Assembly: GCA_008921705.1 (NCBI GenBank)
Contig: VFFE01007192.1
Location: forward strand, 2,484,579 to 2,548,578
Direction: 5' to 3'
DNA length: 64,000 nt
Source of the DNA: Burhinus oedicnemus
Lineage: Eukaryota; Chordata; Aves; Charadriiformes; Burhinidae
Positions 1-12,730 of this stretch are shown here, piece after piece. The notes beneath the pieces were generated by a model that ran no database searches, had not been told where the DNA came from, and was given only the letters and a program-made list of their open reading frames with translations. The translations under genes were made by a program, and so were the position numbers. Numbering within the stretch: the first letter of the stretch is position 1; each line of letters opens with the position of its first letter.

Positions 1-1679
1 AAGTCTCTTTCTTCTGTCCTTTGTACAATACAGAAACTGGTTGAAAATGACTGCAAGGAATCCTGAATGTAGATGCAAATCTACAGGCGATGATCGACCC
101 CTGTTGATCCCTGCGGAGTTTTAAGCCTTAGTGAGTAACATGGATTGTGCACAGGGTGGGAAATAAGAACCTCCACACAGTGGTTTTGGATACTACGAAT
201 TTTAATGCAAGATGGAGAAAGCAATTTTTTATCTTACTGCATTATTGTTGCTGTTAATGTCTTTAGTCTGCACTCATTTAGGTAAATGCCATTATCAGAT
301 TAGCTGTCTACTTTTCATTAGTCTTTTGCTCAAATCCATTTGAAACCACTAAGAGCAAAACCAATTATGTCTCCTTGTTTTTCTCCTACCCTAGCAACAC
401 TTAGCTATGTGCTTGTATTTAGATGGGTCTCCACTGTAAAAGAATTCAGTATTTTTGCACACAAAAAGATTATGTTGCAACTAACACGGCAAATATAGCA
501 TTACAATGTCTTAATTCTGTTTGCTTAATTACTTCTTTAAACTTCATGAAACCGCATATCACTGCCACTTTATAAACCTTTCAGTTACTTTGGTCATTTA
601 TTTCAATTCTTTCTAAAATTATTTCCAGACTCCTCAGGCATAAACTCTCACAATTTGACTGTCGATGCAGGTAATCCCTCTCTTCCTCCCTTCCCTGCTG
701 TTGCTGTTAATGTGAACCAAAACCAGTTGCGAAATGAAAGTCAGTTACTCCAGTACAGCTATATACTCTATCACATGAAATCAATGTACAGAACACTGTT
801 CCTGGACTGGATGAGAATTAAGAAGTGTGAAACAAACTACGTTAAATATCCATATTAGCACTACATGCAGCTAAAGATTGAATGTCTAGTCCTTTACTAA
901 TGCCATCCTAGGTAACTACCTGCAGGTTAACAAAGAGTTAGGAAACAAGGGGACAGTATGAGTGTGCTACTGCCTAAATCTTTCTGTCACCCTATTTCCA
1001 GATGCTCCTCCACAGCCAGTGCACCTAGAGGGGCAGGCAGCACACTGGTTTCCAGCTGGCATTACAAATTACTGCAACCTAGGATGCTCTGGCATCTCCA
1101 AACACAGCAGGCGTCACACAGCTGCTCCCAAGGGACTGCTAGTACCACAAAAGACGACAAGTCTTTCAGATTAATGCAATGGTGTCTAAATACTAAATAC
1201 GAAGAAGCACAAGACTTGCTGCGTGACATCAAAGCATTCAGAGGAAGATATCTGAACATGGATGCACAAAGTATGGGGCCCCAACAATTAATCTTCATTA
1301 AGAAAGACTGACTTCATTAAGGTCATCCGGTTCCCCTTGACGTCAGTGGCAAAATTATTAATATAATGTCTTCACTAGGAAGGCACTAAGTACAGTCCAG
1401 ATGATCCTGTGTTACACTTCAGACCCTTGCACTAAAGCTGCCTTATCTCATGCCATATTGTACTTACGTGTATTAAATATTGCATGTACAGAAAAAGCTA
1501 TACGTTTTATCAAAAAGATCACACTTTACAAAACAGTGGCTTAGATATCAAAACTATTTAATGGCAATTAATATAGCCATGGCGCTGCCGAAGACAGACA
1601 TTTCCTCGCTCCTAGCTAGCATCCTGTCTCATTCCGAAGGCTAGAAATCCATGTACTTGAAATCTGCACTGCAGGACAA
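1..1679. other. Unannotated non-coding stretch
   Basis: AT-rich unique sequence with no recognisable gene. Open frames at 655-858 and 958-1311 (plus strand) are short, start at arbitrary ATGs and match nothing I recognise. The stretch 960-1310 is somewhat more GC-rich and follows a weak pyrimidine-rich run ending in 'ccag' at about 1001. The frame downstream has no convincing donor site, so I do not call an exon. Confidence 0.6.
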
Positions 1680-1719
1680 CCCCTGTGGGACACTGGGAAG
1701 CTGATATTCCCCACAGGGG
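1680..1719. repeat. GC-rich inverted repeat (10-bp arms)
   Basis: The arms cccctgtggg (1680-1689) and cccacagggg (1710-1719) are perfect reverse complements separated by 20 bases. The stem would be very GC-rich against an AT-rich background. It is too short for a microRNA precursor, which normally needs more than about 20 paired bases per arm. No function is inferred. Confidence 0.6.
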
Positions 1720-1795
1720 AGGCAGAATTCACACCCACAGCAAAAATACTTCATCTAGCAAGACGGCATGAACCCATGCTCAGGTAAAGATACAC

Positions 1796-1813
1796 ATTCT
1801 ATGATTCTATGAT
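1796..1813 (+). mobile_element. Possible orphan CR1 3' tail
   Basis: The sequence attctatgattctatgat is two-plus copies of the 8-base unit that ends avian CR1 elements. The bases just upstream (1720-1795) do not show the usual CR1 3' UTR wording. This is either an extremely 5'-truncated or diverged copy, or a chance match. Confidence 0.3.
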
Positions 1814-4019
1814 TTCAGAATATTGCGATGGAGATTTCCATTTATCAAGGGGGGAAAAAACCCTTCTAACTTTAGTCTAGGATAAACAGGGAGCGGAAGA
1901 AGGAAGAATACGCGTGCTTTCACATCAGTATTAAAATTGCTAAAATAAAGGGGAAAATATTTCCTGTTCCTCTACGATCAGCCTCTCCAAGTTTTCCAAA
2001 TGCCTTGGGATACAATTTCATGTTTAGAATATTTTAAAAGCATTCTCTTAAAAAAGCCTGATATGTAATGGAGATGTATTTCAGTCCTTTTCTGACATTA
2101 ATAGATACGAACGATGTACAAAGGTATTGCCTAGCAAAATATTCAACCCTAACATACCCACGCTGTACTGAACTTTTTATACATCTCAAAAAACAACCTC
2201 CAGAACTTAGAAAGCTCCATTAAAATGCATCCAAATACATGTTCATAAATTTCTTACTTCAGCAGATAGCAATATTTTTGGAGGAATTTATCCAGAAGTA
2301 CCACAATTAGAGCCAGAAGGGACTGAGTACTTTTTTGGAGGTGCAAAAATGGAGACAAAACACCTTGAAAAACCTAGATGCAACTGTAAAATTACAGTCG
2401 AAATTTCGTTGGTATTCCCGTAAACAGATTTTTGTGTATTTTTGTCAGTAAAAGAGAATTATGTCGTATTGCAATACTCTGACTTTTGCTGCAGGTTAAA
2501 GTATACGCACGGCTGTCACAACCGCAAGCTGAACTGCAGTAATCTGAGAACACAGTAATGGGCTATGGTACAAAAGCTAGCCTTTGCATCGATCTCAACA
2601 CAAGAGATCTGGGATAGCCTGGCTTAAGAAGAGAATTCTCCTCTCTTTTATCAGTTCACATGCTATATATTTTAAGAGGTTGGTCCTCTCTTTTCCTCAA
2701 GTGTTAAAACAGCTTCCTGCTTCAGCAGGAAAATAATGCGAACTTTGAAAGCTTATGGCAGCTGACCTAAAATCGAATACAATAGCTGCACGAGTATTAT
2801 TTTTAGTGGCAAAGCTGCCTTAAATAGACCTTGCTCCAACTTCTGTGACCAACACTAACATGCTCCCAACAGTCCTCAGTGTTCGACTGCTCGTGAAGCT
2901 GAACAAGGAACCACAGCCCACGATACACTGAAGAATGGCGTGTCCTCTCATGTCCCCTCTCAGTTTTCCTGTGCCTCAAGTCATGGAAAAGGTGGGCTTT
3001 GTCCCGAGGACAACCTTTGCTCGATACTGCAGGCTGCGGTATCCATTCATGCCACCCATTCATGTTACGCTTTTACTAAATGTAAAGATTTCCAATGAGA
3101 TTTCAAATGTGAAATAGCGCTCCTTCTCCTAAACCTTCCAAGATTAATGTTAAGCATATGACAACATAAGACCGAAACTATATGCGAAGTGCATTTAAAC
3201 AATTTGGATTAAACGAATATAATCATATGTCCTATTTGTAGCTTTACTGGTCCTGAATTAGTCTATAACGCCCCGGTGAAACACTAAGGATCTCTGCTAG
3301 CACAGCACAGAAGTTAACCATTTCTGCATCCAATAACAAGCATTAATGTGACCGCAGCAAATGCTTTGAACAGTTAGGAGTGACACCTATTTCTATTATG
3401 TTCAGTAGAAAAGAAAAAACGGCAACATTTTAGAGAGGAGTAAATGATCTACTATTTGAAACAGAGAATGCACATGAGAGCACACGCTGTCATTTCCAAG
3501 CATGCAAAAATCATATCAGCCTAAGTATTGTATACAAGGCTAAAAATACTTTAGTTTAGTACTTTAGTTTACCTCCTGGATTTTGAGCTTTTAAGATACA
3601 TGTAGATCATATTATCTGACCTGAGCATACCATCAGAATCTCATCATGAAGCAAAATAAAATAATTAAATCCATGACCCCAAGAACTGGCACTTGACTAA
3701 TAGTAAAGCCTTTAATTCAATACAAACCCCTATTCTTATTGTTTCAACCAGTTCAAACCAGTATTTTCTATAAACTGATAATACTTACAGAAAGGGGCTT
3801 GGGTCTAAGGAAACCGAGATCTGTTGCGCATGTGGAAAATAGCCATTCTGACTACCCACATACCAGGAGACTGGCTGGAAAACAATTCTAGGATTTTTTT
3901 CTTCTTTTTGGGAGGGGAGTGGGTGTGATTTAGTCAATAGGAACAAAATGCAAGACATCTCCAAATATTTACATTTGGAAGCAGAGTGAGAGCTCTCAGT
4001 TACTCAGCTAAAACACAGA
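1814..4019. other. Unannotated non-coding stretch
   Basis: No gene or clear repeat is seen. A small perfect palindrome-like hairpin, tcctgct/agcagga with a 2-base loop, lies near 2717-2732. A local duplication of 'tactttagttta' is at about 3548-3573. Open frames at 2803-3063 (minus) and 2935-3117 (plus) overlap each other and look random. Confidence 0.6.
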
Positions 4020-4130
4020 GGACTCGGGAAAAGGTCTGTACTACCTGGCTTAGAGAAGAGCTTGAACCAGGCTTTACCCCATCCCAGGCAAGTGCCCTCA
4101 CCAGGAGGCTGCTGGCTACTCTAACACCTA
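4020..4130 (+). repeat. Degenerate ancient amniote interspersed repeat (MIR/L3-like 3' region)
   Basis: The wording 'cttgaaccagg ... catcccaggcaagtgccctcaccaggaggct' resembles a segment found repeatedly in reptile and bird genomes, where a 'gaacccaggtctcc' block is followed by 'cccaggcgagtgccctaaccac'. It looks like the 3' part of an old MIR/L2/L3-type retroposon with tRNA-like B-box and A-box remnants on the opposite strand. The match comes from memory of the family, not from an alignment. A 166-codon open frame (3986-4486, plus) runs across it and is probably accidental. Confidence 0.4.
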
Positions 4131-7100
4131 CCCCCGCTACTATATCGAACCTTGGTAGAGATCGTCAGCTCCCTCCGGAAGGACCTGCAAGCTCATTATG
4201 TGAATGGCTACTCTCAGAGCTGACTTGGCCACCTCCCAACAGCGACTACCCACTCACTCCATACTGTGACTGTGCGTGCTCCCTCCTGCACGGTCTCTCT
4301 TTCACAACCTGGGTTGAAGCAAATGCGCTGTTTGACCCATTTTCTTATTTACGGAGGTTTTCTTTAAGTCATGAGTTTGTATTATCAGCCAGCAGCGTCA
4401 CAGGTGTCAGCATCACAGAGTTTGCACGCGTGCCTCTTGGAGGCAGGGACAGGCACATTTCAAACATGCAGAAAGTAAGCAATTAGCTTTTAGGGATTAG
4501 GAGTTTTCACTTCATTTGCTACATAATCACTCTGCGCTTCCACTCTAACACTATGTTTGTGCATGCAAACATTACCCTGTCCTACACACTGAAGCCAGGC
4601 AGCCTGGGAGAAGTCTGTACCACTAAATGAGTTGCAGTGCTCTGCCAATCTACTCCAGTTTATTGGGATTGCGTTTCTTGCTTTGTTTTGGTTTTTTATT
4701 TTTAAGATCTGGGATATCAAATTCCACCTGCATTGGCAGCTGTTTTGATGACTATGTTGCTCTCCTGAAGACCCTGCAAAGACAATTCTCTATGGAAAAG
4801 TTCAGAAAATAGAGAAAGTCTAATAATTAGAGAAAATATTCTGAGTACAAAGAGGTGGCTTTGCACTCACTAGTATTATTACATTTTATCTATGTAACTA
4901 TTTTTCCTTTGTTTCCTATGTATTGAAACAGTGTGTGCTCTCTTCTTGCAATGCACAGCAAAGGACAATACTTCAGCTTATTGAGAAGCACTACTTCAGC
5001 ATTTCTTATAAAAAAATATCCTGTTTGCACACATGAATCTGCTGAATTGCCATTAAGTTAAATACCAAACGAGGCTTTAAATATTTTTTAAGAAACCACC
5101 TCAGCCACACTGGAACTATACAAACTGCTCTGAATAGATATATAGCTATAGGTCAGACTGATGGATCAGTGTACATACCTGGAAAGACCACTAAAGAACA
5201 CCCTGATGTTCATCATTGTCTATTAACAGGGAGGCTTGTTAAAAATGTGGCATTCCAAAGCAAGAAATGTAAAATGAATCCACACAAATAAAACCACTGT
5301 GCTGCAACATCATTTGCAGGAGAAAGGTACATTTTGTAAACTGCCCCTCCAACCTGAAGCACCCCAAGTTCAAACTGCGTGCCTGCCACACAGTCCGCAA
5401 CTTCTTTCTCTGTTTTTAAGCAGCACATTTATTTTGGACAGAGAATGGGAAAAATAGCCCATAAAGTTCCCACTGTTATGAAAAACAGAAACAATTGCTA
5501 GAGTTACAAGCTCCTCGTGGACTGAGCCAGCAGATGAACAGCTCTCGGTCTCTACTTTCTTCTACGCAGCTAACCCAAATTTAAAACACAACAATAACAC
5601 AGTCACAGCCATAAAACCTGATGCTTACAAAAACTGTTACTTGCCAAACTGAACCTATGCAGCTGCAGCTGTCATGCCATCAGCCTTCTAGAAGCCTTTA
5701 TCCTCAGCGTATTTTGCTCACGAACTGCCTAGGTTATAGAGCCTTCACGCACAGAGCACACAGAAAAGTATAAAAGTGTCACTGAGGACTTCAAAGCAAG
5801 CCACCTGATGAAGCCACTCACATACAAATCAGCCTAATTATGCAGTTTGGTTTAAAAATGTGACACCACTTCTCATTCCGTAGTTTCATTCCTCTCGGTC
5901 CAACTATGAAAACAGGCAAGGTCATGAAACTGGTCTGAAAACAAACAGTATTTGAGGGCTCTCAGTTTGCGGATGGATCTCCAGAACCTGGTAAGTGGCC
6001 AGTAGTGCCAGTTTTTTCCCCCCACTGAGTCAAAGCTGCTGTTTTCTTCAAACGTAGCTAAAGCACAAAAAAATTAAACCCACTGTCACCATGACCACCA
6101 CATTCAGCACATGTTCTCCATCACACTTATCTCTACCACGCTATGTACAAGATTATTCGGTTTCCTTACCCATTAACTAAGTTCCCTTGTGTCTTCAGTG
6201 TCCTTTAGTATTTGATCAAACCAGGTTTTAATTAAGAACTTGAATCCAACTACGCCGTTTCGCAAAATAAGAACAAGGTAAGAATAATGTTGTCGTGCTG
6301 AAGCTGCGTACTGAGCGTCTGAGAGCGCCCAGCTGGAGCAGCTGCGACTCCCAGGACACCTCTTGCTGCCAGACGTCATGAATCCTAGGGGGAAAAATTT
6401 GATCTTTTCATTTCTCCGCTTCGAAGCAAGCCGAGAGCCCAGCCCAGGGGAAAGCCCAGTCACGGGGCCAAGTTGTGACTGGGTACCTCGCTTCTTAGTC
6501 CAGAGGAGTTGATCCTCCTTAGTTCAAGGAGTAGCAAGGAAGGGGTTTATCTCCCCTCAAAAATCCTTCTTCCCCATGGCTGTGCAAGCTGAAAAATGAC
6601 TGTAACTGCCCAAACTCTCCCTCTCAGGAGTAGCCAAGAGTGCTGGACGCAGCTGCCGTGGCTCCCTGGAGCACAGCGAGGAGCACTCGGAGGTTTCTGC
6701 CTCACCTTCTCACGCAGTCAGTTTGCAGTTTTTTAAAACGCCTTTGAAAACTTTCTCCTCAAACAGGCAGGCCGGCTGTATTTGCAACACATTTTTGAGA
6801 ACAGCAACACAGAGCCTGAGCATTTTACACAGTCTGCTAGAAAAAAAAAAATCCTTGATAAAGGCACTGCTTCATAAATAATGTCCGTCATGTTCACAGT
6901 CCCCATACACAATGCTGTCATCTATAGCGCGTGGGCAGGGAGCGTAGGAAATTTGTGAAAAACAAACAGTGAATCACCAATGATTTTGATGGCAGCTCTG
7001 CCCTACGTGGCACTTCACCAAGTCATCATTCAGAGCGACAACTTTGTTTCTCGGCTGGCACGACTTCGCGCTTCATCAGATTGCTCACAGGAGAAACCAC

Positions 7101-8956
7101 GAGCTAGAGGTCATGGCAACGACGAGGGAGATTATGTAAATAATTATTTTTTTTTCCCCCCATATATCCACCCAGATGCTTCGTGCATCTCTAAACTGAG
7201 GCAGGCTGAACAGCACCCCACCCGCCAGGCTACAAGAGCCTGTGCTCAGAAAGCTTGACACCTTGGCCACCAGTGCCCGCCTGGTAGCCGCAAACACGGA
7301 CATCGCGTGTCCCTCATTTCGGAGCCCTACCCAAAGCCCTATCAGTGCACAGGCTTCAGCATTTTCAGCGCCTCTTAGATTGGACATCAAATCCTCAAAT
7401 CATGCCGCTCCTCACCTCTGTTTCCAGTCTCTTTCCACACCACTACCCAGGGCTGAGTGGTGCTCAGGACCGCCAGCGTGTGGCACACTAAGCATCATAC
7501 CGTACAAGATTTCCAAGGGAAAGAACTGTCTCAGCTGCAAAGAGAGCTGAATAACCTTCTCAGAAAAGTACCGTCACTGATTGTGCTTACATCCCAACGC
7601 AAACCCAGGGCACTGACCTCAGATTTCTCTCTCCCCGTCAAAATGCTGTAGCCAGAGATCAGTCTCCTGCTAGTCACCTCGTAATTATGTTGTACATTTG
7701 TAGTTCTTGCAATCTTTCTTCAAAAACAAGTTTCTTCAGCCCATATATCCCTTGTGCCAGTATTCTTGGAGTTTCCTCTCAAGAGCAAAACTTTGCTATT
7801 TATATATAGCTGGAAATGGGGACATGCTCCTTCATGAACCCGCTCACTCTAACCACGCAATGACGGAACTGCCATTTCCAGGCTCTGCACAGCAGCCGCC
7901 CTGCAAGCAAAGAATCTAAAAATCACCAACCTTTTTTGGTGGCCTGCAGAAAGATAAAGTAGAGTGGCTGTGAAGAATCTAACTATCCTGTGCCCCTTGT
8001 ATTTATGAGCTCCAGACAAGGTTATGTTCCTTTACCTCAGATAAAAAATGTGGAACTGTATAGGGACTATAGGCTCCAATTCCTATTTATTGGAACCATA
8101 GGTTGACAACAAGGGTTTTCTTCTCAGAAACTGAGAAGTCCAGCAATACTTGTTGAGTTCTGCTTTGAACCGGGGTTCTTCTGGTTATTCAGTAGCTAAC
8201 AGTGTTCTCTGAAAAAAATAATCCGGGTGCTTTGGGGTACACTGTCTACACCTAGATGACCTTATTTTTATATCATTTCTATTAGCTACCAGTACATCTG
8301 GGGAATTATTTTTCCTTATTTCAAACTATTTTTTTCAGTAATGCACAGCTTTAAATTTAACAATACACTATTCAGAATGAAATGTTATAATAAAAATGTT
8401 CAGTTTATGGAGAGGTTATATAAAATATACCCTATCAGTAACAAAATGGAAGAAAATGAGCAACTTCCGTTGTCTACTTTGAATTCATCTCTCCTCAGAG
8501 GACTCAAAAATACTCATCTTAAAACTTTAAACAGAAGTTGGCCTAAACTCTCATTGAGAAACTGGTTAAGTGATTTTGATATTGTAACTCCATCATTCCC
8601 AGATAAGCAGTATGGGACTTTTAATTTGTTTCTTAATTATGCAAAATTCCAAGGACTTGACTCTCACTCCAGAGGGGCGCAGGATTAGGAGAACCAAATT
8701 AGGAGGCAGCTGAGAATTCCTCTGGCTGATCTCTTGTTACACCAATAACCAATGCTGGCCACAAAAGCCTCACGGGACTGTCAAAAATAGCTTCAAAAAC
8801 AGAATTGACCTAAAATCTCATTTTTTTCAGTGGAAAAAATCAGGATTTTGTCTTAAAAAATACTCATGAAAGATATGTTTTCTGTGGAAAAAAATGATGG
8901 CTTGGTCAAAAAGTTTGCAGCTAAGAAAGATGTTTTCAGTCCCAAATGCTCTGGCG
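4131..8956. other. Unannotated non-coding stretch
   Basis: No gene is recognised. Two modestly GC- and CpG-richer patches stand out at about 6290-6480 and 6980-7130. The latter runs into 'ggtcatggcaacgac' and then an AT-rich 'taaataattattttt', and might be a regulatory element. An AT-rich 115-codon open frame at 8341-8688 (plus) follows a T-run ending in 'cag'; its composition is like its surroundings and I treat it as chance. G/T-rich low-complexity sequence occurs near 4678-4704. Confidence 0.55.
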
Positions 8957-8978
8957 TGCCTCATGGGAGCTGCAATTC
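8957..8978. other. ZNF143/STAF-like motif candidate
   Basis: The stretch around 'catgggagctgcaattc' resembles the reverse complement of the SBS motif (actacaattcccagcatgc) bound by ZNF143/STAF-type factors. The same wording also occurs dispersed in amniote genomes as part of old repeats. It sits in a locally GC-richer segment (8946-9080). Two or more mismatches to the consensus make this weak. Confidence 0.15.
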
Positions 8979-10569
8979 AAGCGCCTTGTGTGCTTGGCTA
9001 CCTTTCCCCTGGCGAGCAGGGGTTCCGAGGACAGACCCCTTCCTGCACCTCCAGGGACGGCACTGCACCATGAAATTCCCTTAGGGCTCATTAAAAAGAA
9101 CCTGGGGTATAAAAACCCCCTACAGAATAGCTTCCAGAAGACACGGCAGAGCTATTTTGAATAAAAACACATTTCATTTTTGCATTTCCACAGAAAGTAA
9201 TTGAAAAATGCTGACTACTTTAGCCTTTCCTGGATTCCTTTGAAACTATACTGGGGAGCCGCAGAGATAAACTGGGCATCCACAGTCATCCAAGATTATA
9301 TGCATTAAGCTCGGATAACACAGTTCACTCCAAAACTAAAAATAAATAAGAGAAGCACAACAACCTCAATTAGATTTACACTTGATGTGATCCTAAAACT
9401 TGTGAAAATACAGAAGCGAGAGCAAGATGCATATGCAAAAAAGGCCCTTTAAATATATCTGAACTGTCTGGTCCAGTAACCACAAAACACCCCGTCTGCT
9501 CCAGAGACTGTCTGCCTGTGTCTCAGAAACTCTAAAAAGCAGAAAGCAAATAAAAACCAATTAAATATATTTAACTCAGTTTTTTTATTTCATCTTTTTA
9601 AGTGTTACCTATTAGCAGAAACTGATGAGTCCAGAAGAGATGATGTACGTAATCTGACAAGTTATATTAGACTGTAATAAAAGCCCATACACCGAGACTG
9701 ATTAAGAGAGAACGTGCACCATCATCCCTGCTTCTAGAAAAGGAAAACCTTGGAAGGAATTGCAGAGACTTCAGTAAACTAATGGACGGTTGAAAGAGAA
9801 GTGCTCACAGTCCTGGAGGAACCAAAACTGGGTTTGCTTAGACATGCTAGTGCTGCTGTAATCTCTGAATAACAGGAGAAGGGGATGCTCTATTTTTTTC
9901 TCCGAGACTTTTGAAAGCAGTCAAACATATTCTGAGTCATTGCAGTATCTTGAAAACCCCACTTTACAGCTTTGCTTTTATAAAATCTATACAGCAGATT
10001 TTTCCATTACTGAAGTTCTAAAATCCACGTGTGATGAGCAGCGTTAGGCATTAGGCACAGCCCATACATTACTGGTGGTTCAATCACAAGGGCAAACTCC
10101 CATCTTTGGGCACGTTTAGATTTCCCGGGCAGGAAGCAGTGCATACACAGAACTACGGATTCTAATGATGTTTTGCAAAATGATGCACTAGATTTTAAGA
10201 GTATTCGGTGAGAAGAGCGTGCAGCAAGGACCTCATCCAGCTCTTGGAGGGAGCAGTATGGCCAGGGAGAAGCTCGCAGCAGCTCCCCGCACACGCAACC
10301 ACACGTGTCCACAAGGCTCCAAGTCCCATTCCTGAAACTTAAAGCTTAAAGAGTGCAGGCCCTGCTCCCACAGCATTTGAAAAGACACATCTCCATCCAC
10401 AGTCTCCAAACGAAGGACATAAACATAAACAAACTCAGAGGCAGACTGAAAACCTATTTTTAGATGAATGAACAGTGTGAATGCTTTCCAATGTCCTCTT
10501 CTTACCCTCCTATTTCTTGTCTCCTCTTCCCCCTGTATGCTTTTGTTGGTGACTGCCAAATGCTCTCTG
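8979..10569. other. Unannotated non-coding stretch
   Basis: No gene is seen. The sequence 'gatgcatatgcaaaa' at about 9427-9441 is an octamer (POU)-like site. The segment 9620-9720 has the mixed, non-repetitive look of a conserved element but no decisive motif. A 126-codon minus-strand open frame at 10233-10613 reads as random sequence. Confidence 0.5.
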
Positions 10570-10790
10570 CTCCTATTTAAAATTTTTAATGGCAATCTAG
10601 CAGACGTCCCCAATCCAATTATTTTAATCTGTCTGTGTCAAGTGGCCCCAGCAGCTGTTCACCTCCTCTTATCAACATTATTAATACTGTAATTAAAATA
10701 CACATTAGTCAGCTGAAAGATCCACATGAACCTCTTCAAATTTTACTTTTCATTATTGATTGAGGAAAGTGCTTAATGAAAAAAGAGGGA
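10570..10790. promoter_or_regulatory. Candidate conserved non-coding element
   Basis: This is an AT-rich, non-repetitive block dense in homeodomain-type cores (taat/atta: 'caattattttaat', 'attattaatactgtaattaaaat') together with an E-box-like 'cagcagctg' and 'attgattgagg'. There are no homopolymer slippage runs. This texture is typical of vertebrate developmental enhancers, but there is no alignment to prove conservation. Confidence 0.25.
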
Positions 10791-12539
10791 ACCAAGAGCA
10801 GGGGTTTTAAGAGCCGATATGAAACTCTTGCTAAAAAAAGGCATGCAGACACAGGAAGTGAAAGAGCCTTCACTGCAATATCCTTGTAAAATCAACAGTT
10901 GCTGGCCAGGTTAGGTTTGCTGCTGGGTCTCACACTATTGCTGTATGACGAGCTCCCCATCCCACAGACACGTAGCAGCACAGCATATTGCTTTATCAGA
11001 CTCTACCAACATCAAAATATCGCAGCATTTCAGCTTTACTGTCAAAGATTTCTGGTCATGTAGAGGTCTAGAGAGTGAATTCATTTTGAGGATCTAAAGA
11101 GTTCTTATCTGCATTATGCCCTTTAATGACCTAAAGGAGATTATTTGATACAGCTCGTTAATAATCACAAAGTTTATTCAGGGGAAACGCAAGCCATAAG
11201 CCTGTACTTTGAAATAAGAGGGATTATACACTTAGGTATCATTGCAATGTTCTTCTAATGGGCTGCGGATGAATTTTAGTTGATCGCCTTAGACGTACTC
11301 TTTGTTCTCCGAATCCCCAGGGATCTTCTACGGGAGCTGCTGCACTGGGGGGGCCGAGCATGTGCCAACCTCCTTTGGAAGTTACACTCACACGCTTTAA
11401 TATAATTACACATACGTTCCACCTAAGGGTCCAGCTCTTCAGAAAAGTCACCCCAGCAAAGCAGCAGGACTTTATAAGCTTAGCTGCAGAACGATAATTT
11501 CCATTAGCTGAAGTCGTGGCTATTTATTCAGAACCAGAGGAGGACAGAAAAAAAACCTGATATAAATAAAGCTCTTTAAGAGCCTTTACTCAGGTCTGAA
11601 GAATTCAACAGCTGCATCCCATTCAAAAAATGGAACAGAATAAATATCCTCAGCTACAAGAATGACTTTCCAGGGGCCAAGTTGAAAACTGGGTACATTT
11701 CTAAAAGACAACATTGATTTTAAAGGCATTTGTAATGCTCACGTTTCACAGTATTTTTGCAAGTTAACTTTGTGGTATTCAGTATTTGCTTTAAAGCTTT
11801 ATTTCCAGGAGGTATGTGAAAGTACAGGCACATCTCAGTGTATGTATTTACGTATGGAATACACAAGGAATACGTAAAGCTCCAGCCATCACAGAGGGAA
11901 GCCTGCAGGTGTGCTCTCTGCGCTTTTGGAAAGTGAGAACCTGAGAAAAGGAACTCAAATCACTTTTTAATTCCATCTGATGATTTTAAAGCCATTTTCA
12001 TCACTCTGCTATTCTCAGGACCCGAAGGGTTCTTCCATTGAAGCGTGCAGCTAGAATTCCTGGCATTAGAAAAATGGTGCGCAGCCCCCCGAGCCGGCAC
12101 ATCTCTGCAGGTGGCAGATATCTGGGGTAACACCGTCCCGACTGCTCTCCCCCCGTGTGAACTTCTGTATTTTGAGTCCCTAGTTACCCACACAACGCAA
12201 ACTGAAATTTGCCTTAGTAGTATTTTCTCCTAATACAGCTCTGGGTCATACAGAAGCATTCAGTACCTTACAGGACTGACAACTGATGAAATACATGACC
12301 CTGGCTGAATAAATTATATACACTGTATTCAAGGGATGTTTTGGTAAAGATGGATACAAATATCCAATAATGCTTGCAGATGGAAACTGAGGAAATAATA
12401 AAGAATGAAGCATCTGTTCAATGTACAACTTTATGTTTATTATTCCATAGAAGGCTACTTCCCTTACACTTCTCCATTCAAACCCTCCACTGAATAAACA
12501 TTAAACACGCTTTTCCTCTGTGACTTCTCACACAGCACA
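10791..12539. other. Unannotated non-coding stretch
   Basis: Nothing recognisable. Short open frames at 11239-11451 (minus), 11960-12193 (minus) and 12045-12233 (plus) overlap on opposite strands and are not supported as genes. A few GC-richer patches (11290-11360, 12040-12160) are too small to call CpG islands. Confidence 0.6.
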
Positions 12540-12730
12540 GAATTAATGAAAGACTATGTTACTGGTGTTATTACTTTTATTATTATTACCCATACAGCAT
12601 TCATTGCAGAATGAATTAGCTTATCCTTGAGGAATCCTTTAGACTTTGTGAAGTTTTACCCTTTCCATTTGACAGAGTAATTAAAGCCAACAATAGAAAA
12701 AGTGCAGAGTAATTATGGATGTTTCAAATG
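12540..12730. promoter_or_regulatory. Candidate conserved non-coding element
   Basis: This block contains 'gaattaatgaaag', 'attcattgcagaatgaattagc', 'gagtaattaaagcc' and 'gagtaattatgg', that is, repeated homeodomain-type cores, plus a short inverted pair attcattgc/gaatgaat. It is non-repetitive apart from a brief ttattattatt run near 12575. Regulatory status is inference only. Confidence 0.22.

Noticed and set aside
3986..4486. 166-codon plus-strand open frame as a gene
   Set aside because: It crosses an apparent ancient repeat remnant, has no splice or family support and no compositional break from its surroundings.
8341..8688. 115-codon AT-rich plus-strand frame preceded by a T-run and cag
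   Set aside because: No recognisable domain, base composition equal to the flanks, and frames of this length are expected a few times by chance in 64 kb.
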